A stretch of 64,000 nucleotides of DNA, taken from contig LUCM01004159.1 of assembly GCA_008360955.1 (NCBI GenBank), forward strand, positions 1 to 64,000. The letters run 5' to 3'. Below, one piece after another: positions 12,935 to 26,416 of this stretch. The notes under the pieces were generated by a model. That model worked only from the letters and a program-made list of their open reading frames with translations, was not told where the DNA came from and made no database searches. The stretch's first letter is position 1. Each line of letters begins with the position of its first letter. The DNA is from Fasciolopsis buskii. Its lineage: Eukaryota; Platyhelminthes; Trematoda; Plagiorchiida; Fasciolidae. Position numbers and translations under genes: made by a program.

Positions 12935-13005
12935 GTGCGGCATGCTTTGTAACTCAGTTGGTAGAGTATAAGCCATACGAATGCATGAGTTCGAATCCAG
13001 CCAAC
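12935..13005 (+). repeat. tRNA-like element (tRNA pseudogene or SINE head)
   Basis: An A-box-like stretch (TAACTCAGTTGGTAGAG, 12950-12966) and a B-box-like stretch (GAGTTCGAATCC, 12987-12998) lie at roughly tRNA spacing. The flanks do not pair into a clear acceptor stem by eye, so I call it tRNA-derived rather than a working tRNA gene. Confidence 0.55.
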
Positions 13006-15275
13006 CTCGATGATATTTCATATTTGGGTCGATAAGTACGTTCGAAGTGGTTCAACTCGTTTTGTCCGAATATCATCACGCACTACGCAACGTGAAGTGT
13101 TGGCCACGTTTTCAACAGTACGTAGTTGTGGTAAATTCGGAAAGCACGTTAGACTTGGAACGACTGGGTGAAAATGCATTTAATAGATAGTTTCCCAGAA
13201 CTCAAGCTAATTTATCCAGTCAGTGCTGTGGAAATTCTCATTTTGAGTAAGATACCTATCAAATGTCATGACAATGGTGATTAAAAGTGAAATTACGCTG
13301 TACTTCCCTCACGACTAGTATTTGCTATTCGATGGAATTTCTAGCAACTCGGTCCACGGGTACATGGAAAAATGCTAAAAGGTATTCGACACTGTTTGAC
13401 TTGATCGTCACATCCGATGCTGAATCCAGCCGTAGAGCTATTCGACAGTCATTTACGCCCGGAGTTACGTATTTTCCCATCTGACTGAGTAAGGGATTTA
13501 TCTTTGGGAACTAGTGCCTTTGACTATTGATCAGCACGGGAAGACAGTACATCATGCTCTGGATACCATTTTTCTTCTCCAACAGAATATTTGGCCTGAA
13601 GCTTTGAACTTGCGATATCTTGCTACCTGCGTGGAGTTTCACTGGAACGTGATTCCTAACTGGTCAGATTCCTTTGGCTGTCAGCGGGATGCCTCCGACC
13701 GATGGCTCTGCGGAGGAAGTCTAAGTAGGTTTCAGTTAGAAGATATAGTCAAACCCTGGTAACGCTACCGTCTGTCCGTCCAGGTCAAAGGACCACACGA
13801 AATAATAAGGCGCTTTTAGGGAGGCCTAGTAATATGGATTCATAAATAGTTATCGAGAGATGCGTGGATTTATCTTCCCCATCTTGGTGATCTAAATGAA
13901 ACGTATCACTTTGCACATGATGCATAACACAAGACGACCAGCCGAAAGAACTGCGAAAATTCCATAAACAATAAGTTCAAAGTCGTCCAGCCAACGACAG
14001 GGAAGGTGAAGGATTTTCAACAGTTGTTTTAGCAGACAGAGAGAAGGGGTTTTCTGATTCGATGAGCTTGGCCTCGCCAAACCCTGTAAGCTTCACAATC
14101 CGGTTGTACAACTAAAATTTGAATGACCGAGTCTGATCAATTCAATGACCTGCTGATAAAAGATGTTTCACGATAAATGGTGCCGTATCTGTCACTCAGT
14201 TCTGTTCGGTGGGGTCCTATTGCGTCAATAAGTTTAAAATCCACTATGGGACAACTATTTGAATCATGTATTGGCAAGTTCTACGACTGTACAGTGTCAC
14301 AACATTTGCAGTCATTTCAGAGAAGTTGGGCTGGCAGATAAGTTCCCCCTGGGACGAACTTTAACGCTGAATGTGGTTAAGCACGTGGTCATCTACCATT
14401 AGAAATGCAAAACAACTGGTTTTTTGGCATCTGTGGGTGTTTCGTTATTTTGTCTTATTTTCACAGTTTTTAATGGATTTTTCCGATTAGTCGTTAACCA
14501 AAAGTGGTTGCCTGGTGAATTCGGCTTTACTTGAAACTGGCTCCGATTGCCGATGGCTCAAGCCCTTCGAAGGATGTCTTTTTGGGGATATCGTTGAAAG
14601 ATGTCGAGCCACAGGTAGATTACGACATATGACGGTCGCTTCAGACTATGGCTAGCTCGTTGTGGTTTGCCATCAGTAAATCATATATTTAAAACGCTCC
14701 TAAACAGCAGATTCATGTTCCATTCTATTTCGTAGGACCCAGATAAATGAGCATGGCGATGAGTCAAAAAGGGGATGAAACAATCAATTTCTGAACATAT
14801 ACTGAGACTTCCTCAAAACATGGTTTACACCAAAGTTGCGCGTTAATATGACGCATCAGCTGACTTCGATTAGCTTCCCGAAAAGTAATCGGCAAGTCCG
14901 GGTCCTAGAGAGGTTTCAAATCTCTACCTGATCACCCTGCTTTAAATCCAAACTGGACATTCTATCGAGTAAAGGATCGAGTCCTTTAAGTTGCAAAGGT
15001 AATAAACATTTCCACAAAAGAACACTAGTAGAAATTGATTCAACATCCATTGAATACATGGTATGAGAAATTCCTGCTGAAGCCAGGAAAATTTCGTCCA
15101 CTTTTTTTCCATATTTCATAAGTGAACATGTCCATGTTTTCCAAATTGTGAAGGCTAGTTGACACATTGGGAAATCTTGCTAGTGCTAGTCTTGTGTTCG
15201 ACTCGCTTACGTGGTTTGAGGAGATAATTGATGATTCGTAAGCGAAATATTCAAACACCCGCGGTTCGCGGCCTC
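13006..15275. other. no supported gene
   Basis: Frames of 60-83 codons on both strands lack recognisable motifs, and I found no convincing exons. A tRNA box pair or retroelement motif is also not visible here. Confidence 0.4.
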
Positions 15276-15439
15276 CTAGCCCGTCCGTGTGGGCACGTGA
15301 TTCGCAAATGCATGCGGATGGGGAGGGAAGGAGGAAGAAGGCGCTCTTCCACTGATCAACGAGTTTTCACAGCTGAACCTTTTAGCATCATTCGGATCTG
15401 CCAAATGGTATTCCATGAGTCCGGTGGATGACACTTTCA
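15276..15439 (-). CDS. possible terminal exon of an unidentified gene
   Basis: On the minus strand a strong acceptor (TTTTTTACCTTCATAG) ends at 15440 and is followed by a frame open to a stop at 15276. It encodes VKVSSTGLMEYHLADPND, then KRFSCENSLISGR and a Pro/His-rich tail. If the acceptor is used in phase 2 this would be a last exon, or an internal exon with an unrecognised donor. No family is recognised. The evidence is one splice site plus an open frame. Confidence 0.3.
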
Positions 15440-18400
15440 CTATGAAGGTAAAAAATAACGAAAGATAATAATGTGATACAACGAATTTCAGCACATGTGG
15501 AAACATTGGCGAACGAACAGTTCTATTCTCGTTGGCTTGCTTATGACCTTAAGCGCCACTAGATTCATCGTTTCTGTTTGAAGTCAAAAACCTAGCTAGA
15601 TAGCATGAAGTGAGATCTTTGCTTGCAAATTTATCTGAGACACCATATAGAACCTTTTGTTTGCTTGCATGTTCCACAAGGATTTTGGACCAGATACAAG
15701 CCACCTGAGTTAAGTCGGTCTCAATCAGTTCTTCCAGTATGATTTTCTGAATTAAGTGTGCTTCCATGTGAACCCGCTTGTGTATGCATGTTTATAGTAA
15801 GCCTGAATGTGTCTGAGTCTTAGTCGATGCTGAAGTGCACGTAAACGAGACATTGATGGAGGCGTAACCTGCTGATTGTATGTGCCGCCAAATCACCATG
15901 ACTGATTCATGTTTTACAGAATGAGTGCTAATGTATGCATATACCTGCTCTAAGTTCGTTTTTAAGTTGTGGGGAGAAGTGGTAATACTAAGGGCATATG
16001 GAAGCGTATGCGAGCTTTGCATTGGAGCTTTTAAAAAGGTGGCCTCTTTTACGAACTGCCATATCCGATCGTATGTTAACACGACAACAAGCCAATAACT
16101 GACATTTAATAGAGGTTGCAATTTGCAAAGTTTGGCTGAACAACATTTCCACTATAGATTTTGTCAGCGCTTGTCTAACTCCAATCAATATGAACCGCAT
16201 TAGAGCCCAATTGTTCTTCAACTAGAATTAAGTAGCCAGGCCTAATGCCGGAAGTCGAATATAATTAACCCACCTTGACTTACAATATAGACCAAAACCG
16301 GTAGCACAAAACTGTCGAATACCCTGATCTGATGAACTGTAGAATGGAATGGTCACTTAAGGACTGCACATCAGGAAGTGGATGCCACCAGCCGGTAGAT
16401 ACTCCATCACTGAGCTAACGAGTAATTTTTTGGGAGAACGACCAGGAAGCAAATATCATATTACGCATAACATCTGGCTTTCGTGGCATGTTCAAGTACC
16501 GCAAGTTATGAATTCTTCAGATGAGGTTTCCAAGTATATAGTTGCTTCTTCCCTCGGTTCATCGAAATACCGTCTTTGCGACCGTCGGATGGCCGCAACC
16601 TTTGAAGCAATCCCTTGGAGCCTATCTGTTTTAGATAATCTCCAGAAAGACTACGGCGCGTTTTGCGGGGGAGAGATAGGTCTGAGGGTTTTTCAAAGAA
16701 AAAAATTCATTGTATGAAGGACAACAAGCCCTTAATCAGATATTGGTACTGACATCATACTTGCAGTTCGAGAACACTACGATTGAGTCTCTTGTTATCA
16801 GACTGGATGATGCTACTAATATCTGTCCGAATTAGCCAGACGTCTTCGTTGTCTTGTCTCTCATTTTGCTTGTACAACAAGGCAACGGATGAATCAGAAA
16901 GTTACTCACGAATGTCATTGATGAATGCTTTCTTGTCATTAGAAATCTGTTACTCTATTTTGTATCCTGGTAGGCCAACAGAAAATGTTTAAAGACCCAT
17001 TAAAAGGGACGTTTATGATGGTCACAAACCCTGCCCTACAAAGCACAGATTGAATAAAGTAAACAGCCTGAACTTCCGGAACTGGTATGCAAAGGTAGGG
17101 GGAATATTATTGTGTGAAAATAATGAGCATAAACTTTTCAGTGGTCCGGCTTATTCTGGGATCCAGCTGAATTGGCTTAAATGCAATTCGTACCCCCTCT
17201 GAAGGGTTTTGTGTAATAATCTAAGTTCCACTCAAAACTAAATCAAATTTTCTAAATCCTGATGAGGACTGGAACCTCATGACAAATGGTCAATACTTCA
17301 ACTTTACGGGTAGAGCGGGGACACAACCACACACGAATTGCCCCGGAGAAATTGGTGACTTTAAAAGCATACCGCCTCGTATTAGCCAGTGAGCATTTAG
17401 ATGAGGTTGATTTATACTATTTTTGCTACTATTTTATGGAAACACCACGATCCATATTCTTTCAGGGGATCTCGGATTAAAAATCTGCTCTCTGCAATTT
17501 CAGTAGGCTGATCCAAAGATTAGATAAACGCGACCATTTGGAATCGGGAACTATGCAGAACAGTATAATAACGATTCCAGAGAAACAAAAATTATTTCGA
17601 ACGATACATTTGCGTGCATTTTTTCTGTTCGTCCTTTGCCATGCGAAGCATCAACAACATTGGACACCGCAAAAAACAATCAACGAGGAAGATCAATCAT
17701 CCAGGAAATGTTCCACTCAACTGCTGTGTGCAATTAATACACAAGTTGACTGATTAATCACCGCATCAAATTTTATAGACTTAAGTACCCTGGTTCATCA
17801 GATGTTGTTGACAAATCAGAATCAGGCGGTAGGGTTTCGCACACAGTTTTGTGAAATTGAAACCCCAACGAATGACTGATAATACATTTGCCATGTTTCT
17901 GAATTTCAGTTCAGTGAAACTCAGCCAGAGAGCGTAAGGCGGTCCGATAACAGCGAAACCTCCTTCACTCACAACTGTGGCCGTGTAGCCATTGTAACAC
18001 TGGCTTGAATGATTTGTTCCGGGTGTGATTTTGGTGGGATACTTTGGACTGAACTAGCCACTTGTGTGAACAATTTGCAGTTTTTTGAAGGATAATCAAA
18101 ACGACCGTAACCAAACCGCTTTGATTCGACTTTAGGCTCAAGTTCACCGTCGCGTATGTCTGTCTTGGCATAGGCTCACTCGAAGAATAAATCCTGGACT
18201 CTTGATTTCCGCTTTCCTTCCTTTGATCGGGCTTCGATGAGTACAGTTCCAAGTCCATCAAAATCGGCTAGCTTGGACCGTTGATTGCCAAATGACAATG
18301 ACGTGCGTCTGTTCACATTCATTCACTTAGTCTTGAAGTTGTCAGCTGAAATGTTCATATTAGGAAAGCGGCTTTACATGCATTACTTATTCCTATGGTC

Positions 18401-18544
18401 GATACATTTAACGGAAAGAGTTGGCTTGCTACTGATTATTTGTACAACAAATTCATGGTATACACCAATCTTGTTTCATCGGTGCGCTTTGTTAGGGGTT
18501 CCATTGTCTTCTATAGGACAGTGACAGAACAGTTATGATTGTAG
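15440..18544. other. no supported gene
   Basis: Frames of about 110 codons at 15792-16121 (minus) and 16382-16717 (plus), and 98 codons at 17965-18261 (minus), have no family I recognise. I leave them uncalled. Confidence 0.35.
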
Positions 18545-18640
18545 ACGAACGGTGTTCAAGCGGATAAGACCGCGGTATTTGTAAGTGAAAGTCGTGGGTT
18601 CGAATCCCGTCACTGCCGACAAACGTCTCACACGCGGGTG
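18545..18640 (+). repeat. tRNA-derived SINE-like element
   Basis: A type II-like A box (TGTTCAAGCGGATAAGAC, 18553-18570) precedes a perfect B box (GGGTTCGAATCCC, about 18596-18608). An ACTGCCG tail then resembles the element at 20815. The arrangement fits a Pol III promoter from a Leu/Ser-like tRNA. I cannot fold a full cloverleaf, so a SINE or tRNA pseudogene is more likely than a tRNA gene. Confidence 0.65.
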
Positions 18641-20814
18641 TGACCCCATCCAAAAATACTGTGCATTTGTTGTGCTACGAGTAGGGGAACTGAATAGAGT
18701 ATTATTGCTAATGTTTGAAAATGAGAGAGGGGTGATTCTGACGTTTCGTCGTCAGAATCTTGACGCATTCCTCTCAATATCCTCCTGCAATCGTTTATTG
18801 GTAAGTCTAGAATTGATCACTGAGTCAACTGATAAATTTAATTCATTCGATGAAATGACTCGTCATCCATCATAACCATACAGCTAGTCAGCGAAAGCGA
18901 TGGAAACAATCGATCAAATCCCTCCACTAAACAGTTTGTTTCCTGTGCCGAATGAAATGGTTCTCGTCCGCATGATGATTTTGAGAACCCTAATGAAGCG
19001 GTGATAGTGTGGTGTCAGAAAAATGAATGGTACAAATCCAGTACCTCGTATTTTCATCAGTGGTAATATGACAACCGCGATTATTCGTAACAAACTGCTT
19101 GTCAGTTGGTCCACGGCTATAGTTGATATTCTCTCTCCTTCCGAATAATCCCACGTTTTAGAGTGCGTTCAAATACGAAAACCTAGGCGAATGTGGAAGA
19201 TACCTCCTTGTAATGATTCTCACTCCAGAGTAAAAGCTCGTGTTTACTTACTGGATGTTGACCGAGATAACAGCTTTTGTTCGCAAACTATCGGGAAGGT
19301 TTCGGACGCACCCAAATTAGAGGATGAAGGTCAACATTTTGACCTAGATATTCATATGTAAATGCCAAATCCGAAGCAAGTTATTTTAAATTTAGAGGTT
19401 TCACACCGTAAAATTCCTTACTGATTGAGGAGACGGTTCAGTTCAAACCATTTAAAGGCGCTAAAATTGACATGCATGTTTATTTCTACTAAAAATTGTT
19501 ACTTTTCGAAGTATTCTTGACCTTATTGTAAGTGGTCTGAACGAATTTCTCGCCTGACACTACTCCTTTCTGAGTGGCTGACTTCTGCAGTTCCACAATG
19601 AGTCGTAAGGTAATTGTAACCTCCGGATATATATATATATACATATAAAATCTCTGTAAACATGAGGTGCTTTTGTGCTACTGGTTTGCTAACTTGTTCC
19701 GCTGTATTCCTCCAATCCAGTGAGAGAACTTCATATCTCGGGCCCTCATTTAACGGGTAGACCAATGGTGGAATTGTTGTGCGCTTACGAGCCAGAAGTT
19801 CATCAGGGCGTCTAGCTTACATTTCGCACTGTGTATTACATCCTAAACGCGCTCGGTCTGGTCCACTGTCAGCTACTATGAACACGGTATTTGTGTCCAT
19901 ATTATGCTCCGTGACGCCGCATTGTCTTCAGCCGTGCGCTACGCGACGTGTTATTGAGGTCTTGTCTCCTGCATTTGTGTGCTATCGGTAGCCTGGTGTT
20001 GATTTTCGGCGTCTTGTGTGTTTTGCATAAATGCACCAATCCAACGACAGCATTATTGCGTATATTCCAGGGACCAGCTTCTTGTTCGAATGGACAATGA
20101 AATCGTAGAACAAGATGCTTTAACATCCGAATCCATCACAGTTGAAATAATCCGTTTGACTTGAGCGACCCCTATGTAACCCACTTGTACATGCTAGTGT
20201 TACATTGTAGACGGTTCGCATTTAGACAATCCAGGTTCGAATCATAGTTGAAGTGTAGTGTACGAGTGGTGAGGGTCAGCAGCAAACCTGTTACACCGGT
20301 CTCATGGAAGGAAGTGATCCCGCGAGTTCCATGGATGATTTGTGCGCAGACCTGTGGATAAATGAAATCTGTCAAATTTTCCCGTTCACCTATCAAGATA
20401 GTAAACCAGAGCATGAGACAAACCTTGCAAGTGTAGGTGGGACATCATAGAGGGATGAATTGCGCAAGGTCCGTGTAGGCGGACTAGGGGTGTTAACGAT
20501 TATTCGGAGAAAATAGTTCATAACGGAAAATTATTTTCTGAGCGATCCGCTTTATTACTTGATGATTTTGATATATATTTCTTCGGGTGCGCTTATTTTA
20601 GCGGGCACGAAATCTGTACCTTTATTGACTTCCCGACCATCCTGGCTCATTTAAATTCACCGTTTATTCTAAAGAGGCAGAAGTCTGGTTCCTGGTGCAT
20701 TATTTATGCTAACTGATGAATCACTGACATCTCATTTTCACTCTATGAGCAAATACTGGAGTCCCACCGAGTCTCAAGCAATACATTATTGGCCGTGTTA
20801 CCTGGATCTTTATG
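18641..20814. other. no supported gene
   Basis: Only short overlapping frames and a tiny AT run near 19630 are present. A lone B-box-like GGTTCGAATC lies near 20230 without a good A box. Confidence 0.4.
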
Positions 20815-20981
20815 ACCGGGGTGATCACACGGATAAGGCCGAGAAGGTTGGACGTGAGAGCCGCGGATTGGAATCCGCGCAGTGCTGGTAAACTTACCCA
20901 CTTGGCAGCCAACTGCTGGCCCCGGCCGTCTTCCTGAGAAATGCCGAATGCTTTCGCACAATTAATAAAAGAAGTAAATAA
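20815..20981 (+). repeat. tRNA-derived SINE-like element, second copy
   Basis: This matches the 18545 element in layout: an A-box-like GTGATCACACGGATAAGGCC, then a mutated B box (GGATTGGAATCC) and CAGTGCTGG in place of CACTGCCG. The body continues through a GC-rich segment to an A-rich end (AATAAAAGAAGTAAATAA) near 20981, as expected for a SINE tail. Confidence 0.6.
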
Positions 20982-21296
20982 CCATTATTCTGACAGACGC
21001 AACTAGTTTGTCCATTAACCGCACGCACAAACAAATTGCAGCGCAAATGCAGTCAAGGACAATTTCCACCAAATGCTGCATGACATCTAACGCATAGCGA
21101 AGCAGGGTAACATCGTGAGTTTGGCAAAAAAACAATATTAGAGTAGGTCGGCTGTGTTTGAATAAGGAGCATCTAGAAGGCGCCGTCGGTCTCGATTACT
21201 GCCGCTATGTGAATGGAGAATGGTTGTTGGCTTTCTGGTCAGACAATCGATTGTTTCTCAACAGTACGAGCAACAAACATTCCAATCGACGGTAAA

Positions 21297-23270
21297 CCGC
21301 CTGCCGCCCATCCACTTCGAGTCAATGGCAGATCCAAGGCGACCACCACATCGCTATTGGCTACAAATAGAGGAACTGCCTGCAGGACTCTCGGTAGTAC
21401 TGGAGAATTCCCCTCCATCCCAATCACGCGTTAGTTTGTACTAACCTGTTTATATGCCTTGCTGACCTCTCAAAATGCACGTTGCAGTGTCGGTTAGATT
21501 GCGACAAGCTATCTGATCCCAATCACCGATCAATCTTTCGAAGCGCACTGGCTGAAAAGCTAGAATTTCCCACACCTCAAAGCATCAATGTGCATTGGTC
21601 GCTTATCAAGAATGGATTGCATTCTGCTTCGTAAGTTCCAACCTGACCCGTCGCGTTGTGACAACCTGGATTTCTGCTGAGACTCCGCGTCTTCTTGACG
21701 CACGCCAGTCCATCCCATCTGGTAGCAGGTACAGTGAAGCACGGCTCGTAACGAGAGGTGAACTCCGTGCAAGCTTGTGTACGGATCGCGAGATCTGGTG
21801 GTCTCGACGCGCTTTGGAGATGGAACGTGCTGCCGCCATGGGCAATTCTCGCAAGTTGTCTCACGTTACCCGAGCTATCGATAAGAAAGCATTAGGTGTG
21901 AGCAAAACAATCTGTGAAGAAAACGGTTCGCCTGTCCACAAACTGCAGCGCCGTGTTATACGATGGGAAGAGCATTTTCATGGACAATTTGGCTAACCAT
22001 CAGCGTCAGCCAATCCCGCAGCGATTCCGGCAAGCGTCCACTTGTCAGGCGCAAAAGATCCACCAACTGAGGCAAAGATCCTCAGGGAAATCCGAGCTTT
22101 GGAACGTCATAAAGTGCCGGGGTCTGATGGGCTTTCCCCAGCTCTGTTTAAAGATGAAGGAATGGAAAGGTCAGAGAACTTCAATTTTTGTTCGCGAGGG
22201 TTTAGTACTCCGAGAAACTCCCTCCTCTTAGGGAAGAGTCGATTGTTGTCCCCATCTCCAAAAAGGGCTTGCGCAGTCACTGCACTAATCATGGGGTTAT
22301 TAGCCCAATCCCGATAGCGTCAAAGCTGATTTCGTCAACTAGTCTTCGCGCGTTGTGCAACACTCGTGAAGAGCAAACTGGCGAGGAACAGGCTCGGCTT
22401 CGCGCTGGTCGTATCGATCAAGTATTCACCCTCCGACAGATTTCAGAGTACCGTTTCACTTTCAAAAGACCAATGATCATAGTGTTCTTGGACATTCGCA
22501 CAGCCTTTGATTCTGTTGATAGATTTGCACAATGACACTGTTTGTTGAAAACTGGTATACCTGAGAAGCATGCCTCAGCCCTCAAAGAGTTCTATCGTTG
22601 TACCTCAGGTCGAGTTAGGGCTTGTGGCCAACTTTCGTCACTCTTTGTCGTCTCCGGTGGAGCACGGCAAAGCTGCCCTATATCTCTATTTCTTTCCAAT
22701 AGAACGCTTTATCTGGCCTTTTAGACGGTGGAATTAAACTCCTCTCAGGGAATAGAGTCTTCACTTAGAGTATGCCGGTGATATCGCCGTGCTGAGTGAC
22801 GATGCGCAGGCAATTCAACGCGCGTTGAACCACATGTCCATTGAGGACTCTAGGTACGGTATGTGCTTTGCACTTTCAAAATGTAAAGAACTACTTAAAG
22901 GCTGGCAAGAGCCTGTGCCTGAACTCATTGTCTGTGGTGATCGGTTGAGGTAGTCAATAGATTCAAGTACCCCGGAAGCCTGCTCATACCTAGCGGTGTT
23001 GGGGAGGTGATCACTACACGAATCTCAGCCTTCACGAACCTACGACATTTAAGGCGCCGTCATGACATCCAGCTTTCCCTCAAATGAAGGGGGCACAATG
23101 CAAAAGTTCATACTGTTAAACTTCACGGTTGCGAGACCTGGCCTAGTCGTGTTGAGGATGCTCGTGACTTCCTATTTTTGACAATCGATAGTTCCGAAGC
23201 ATTGCTCTAGTCTGGTGGGAACATCAGGTGAGCAATAACGAGGTGCGTGGTCGTGTGCTGGGCGTAGACA
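21297..23270 (+). mobile_element. RTE-type non-LTR retrotransposon, family A, 5'-truncated and broken
   Basis: The copy begins in the linker between endonuclease and reverse transcriptase (DREIWWSRRALEMERAAAMG, 21780-21840). It continues with the RT start (ILREIRALERHKVPGSDGLS, 22080-22140) and the palm (PMIIVFLDIRTAFDSVDR, near 22470-22525). Next come the motif GGARQSCPISLF (near 22670) and an active-site box reading YAGD rather than YADD (near 22772). Post-RT pieces (LRHLRRRHDIQLSLK at 23040, WWEHQVSNNEVRGRVLGVD at 23215) complete it. Frameshifts at about 21990 and later, plus stops, make it inactive. The segment 21297-22950 recurs at 42119-43831. Confidence 0.85.
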
Positions 23271-24269
23271 GTTGTCCTTAGAATGAGATAATCGCACCAC
23301 GTCACCTTCGGGGGTTTTGACACGCAGTGCGCATACCCACCCATCGTCCATCTTTTTGTACGTGATGGACAAGGGCGGAAGAAGCGAGGAGGCGGCAATG
23401 CTATGAATTGGCACAAAGATGTGCAGAATTTGGCTTCGGTCAGTGACTCCTGCTTTCTTGTTTGGGGCCCGCTAGATGAGGATTGTTGTTGGTTGGGGAC
23501 GCTGAGATATGGCTGAGAATCAAAGTCAATGTTGCGTTGCCTGTTTGTAGAACTCACCCGACTTAAACATAAACCGAAAATAAATAAATAGTCACAAAAT
23601 GCATACGACGTAAACAAAACGAAAACAATCGGTTTGTTCTGGTTTATTATTTTCCTCTTTCTGTGAAGTTCCATTTGAATGCACTTTCAAAATCTATCCC
23701 AAACATATCTATACTATCGAACAGACGGCCGTTGAAACAGAGATGGTGCGCCGAAATCAGACAACTTACTGGTAGATCAAATACCACTTCAACCATTCTC
23801 ACATGGGGATAGGAATATCACTATAATAATCTCAAACATAAAGTTGAAAGGAAAAGGTGTAAGAGGGAAACCATGACAAAAGCAACATGTCACGGAACCT
23901 GACTTACGCCGTTTGAGTACACAGATTGAAAAAGTGAGAGGAACTTCTCAGAGAAAACCCTCGGGGAGAGAGAGCGTCAGAGTAGGTCCAACGACCGAAT
24001 CGAATGCCGCTTCCAGACCAAGGAAGACGGAGGTCTTGGGCGCTCGGAAGGTGTGTTTATGTTCGACGGTTTGTCAGGTAGAATGTTTGTCCAAGTCGGC
24101 AACCGAACGGATTGTCACACACACCTTTCGCGAGGACCAGATAATTGGAGAATTCACTGTGATACCTACCAGATTAATTCCTTTGCAATTATGACATAAC
24201 TGTACGAAACCCTTCCTGCAAACTGGTACAATCACCGAAAAACACCGGCCCTTAGGAATCCGTTCGCTT
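23271..24269. other. no supported gene; long minus-strand frame of unknown meaning
   Basis: A 155-codon minus-strand frame (23207-23674) runs from here into the antisense of the family A tail. Its middle part is Ser/Gln-rich (PNQQQSSSSGPQTRKQESLT). It may include an unknown exon but has no family I recognise. The rest shows nothing. Confidence 0.3.
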
Positions 24270-26416
24270 GCCGAGAATGACATCATAAACCTTGTTAACT
24301 CCAATGGCAACACTGCCACAGGCTGCGGAGGAGAGATAGTTCTTCTCACTCAGTTTTCTGATGCCATTCCAAAAAACCCATCGTGCGGATAAACCAGTTT
24401 CTGATGGAGGACAGGTAAGTGTCCGCAATGTTTTAACTGTACGCACAAATGAAAGATCCAGTGCACAAAATATTTGCTTGGATTGTAGAAACGGGCTACC
24501 AAACTGCTCCAGCGCTCCAGGCGACGCTCCTGAGAGTGAATCACAGAGCTTTCGGATTCCTTGACCAACTCAAGGTTTGGGGTGCAAACTTAATCGGAAA
24601 AAATGAATGGACGAATAATTGATCCAAGCGGATGGGCATGCATCCAGCCAATCCTCGCTGCCTTGTGGATGGATTTCTGTTAGAACCAAAGGGTTCTGAT
24701 GAGAACTCTAGTCGTTCACCTGCTTAGGTGAAATCAGTCTAGTAGCACCCGTCCATCATCTCCTGAGTGCCAAGAAATTATAAACAATTCTACAGGGGTA
24801 ATCCGGACCGCGATGTCCATCGCAGTCAAAAGAGTGGGTAGTGGTAAGCAGACATTTGCTCACGTTTTCGCCCCAATCTCCCCCGGCGCCCTCTCCCTAC
24901 CCATAGTGCTTTCACTGGTTGCATGCCCGACACCTGGAATGATTCATCTCCAAATAGTGTCATGAATGGTTTTCAGTCTCGCAGTTCAAATTCTCTTAAG
25001 CCTCGTCAGCCATTTGGTCTCGGCTCTTTCAATGGGAGTACTTTCATGCAGACCAGTAAACAGGCGTGCTCAGTGCACGGAAGGGATCCACTAGCGATCT
25101 AAATCTGCCGCACCCGTGAAACGCGAATTCAAGATTCGAGTAGTGTAATTCAACTAACTTGTGCGTATTATCTCAAGATATTTCCCGTGCACCTCAAAAG
25201 ACGAAGCAACTCAAACTTCGGGTGAACAAGATGTAAGAAAAACTTAAATGACAAGGCTGGAAGCATGGTACGAGACAGCAACATATAAATACAATTCCGC
25301 AAAAAGTTGATAGAAGAAAGGGAAAATAACAAACGGCAAGATGACAAGTTCTGCTCGTTTTGTTCCCAGCCCTATACATCTTGTGACTTTAGTTCCTTTT
25401 CCAGTTTTTAGAGAGAGGGGGGAGGTACACAAGTTCTACAGACAGGTTATATAACATTAGCATCACATTTCGGTTGAGAGCCATAGATCCTAGCGTTTCC
25501 AGCCAACGACGGTACTCATTTATTGGGCCCCAGCACGAAAGAAGGAAAGCAACAATCGAGGCAAAAATCGAAGCTAACTTATTCACATTACTAAGCCAGG
25601 TCACAACCTGATCATCCCGTCGCTTCTTCCAGCCTTATCGAGCACATGCAAAAAACACCAAGAGGCAGACGATGGACAGGCATACGCAACACATGTCCAA
25701 ACTATCAACGGAGATGTAAAGCGATTAAATTAGTCAGAAGACGACTGTCCGCTTCTAGAACATGTCGATGCATCTCGTCATTGCGCGCCATATGTTCCCA
25801 CCAGACACGAGCAGTGCTTCGGAGATACCGGTGGTCGAACACAGAAAGTCGCCTGGAATCCTAAAATGGGAAAGGACAGGTCTGTTGAACGTAAAGAACA
25901 CAACGATTAATAGTCGCTAATGCGCTGTAAGACTTCAGAGGTCGGCTGGCATTCTACATGATAGATATGTTAAGCGTTACTTGTGTGACATCTCGGAATA
26001 CGCTCCAACAGACGATGGTATTGACATAAGGAACGGATTTGTCGATGGTACTAGCGTTCACAAGAGGGAAGGCTCTGAAAACGCAATAGTACCAGGTGAT
26101 TCTAACAAGCAAACTAGAAAACCTAGTGCGTCAAAAGTTTGTTTGGAAGGATGTTGCGTCTTACCCGCACAGCGTAGAGATAACGGAGGACTACTCCAGT
26201 TTTGTGGAGACAGCCACTTGTTTTATTTTTTACGAGTTCCCGTGGCATAGCCTCAAGTAATCTACCGTTGACACAATTCTGTCCAAAACTGCACGCCCTA
26301 CTGGTCCACGCACGTCGAATCAAACCATGCATTAGTTTTATTGAGATCCTCGCTAAAGCTGAAAATAGATATCGACCTGAACCGCAGACCCGGTTGGTCA
26401 TAGAATGTATATCTGA
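24270..26416. repeat. left copy of a 2147-bp near-identical duplication
   Basis: This block matches 32692-34838 at a constant offset of 8422 bases, so no indels separate them. The single difference I noticed is C/T near 24290. It includes about 330 bp of unassigned sequence plus the first half of the family B element. The right copy ends at a sequencing adapter, so I think this left copy is the real locus. Confidence 0.9.

Noticed and set aside
20205..20250. B-box-like GGTTCGAATC
   Set aside because: There is no good A box upstream and the sequence does not match the SINE-like copies nearby.
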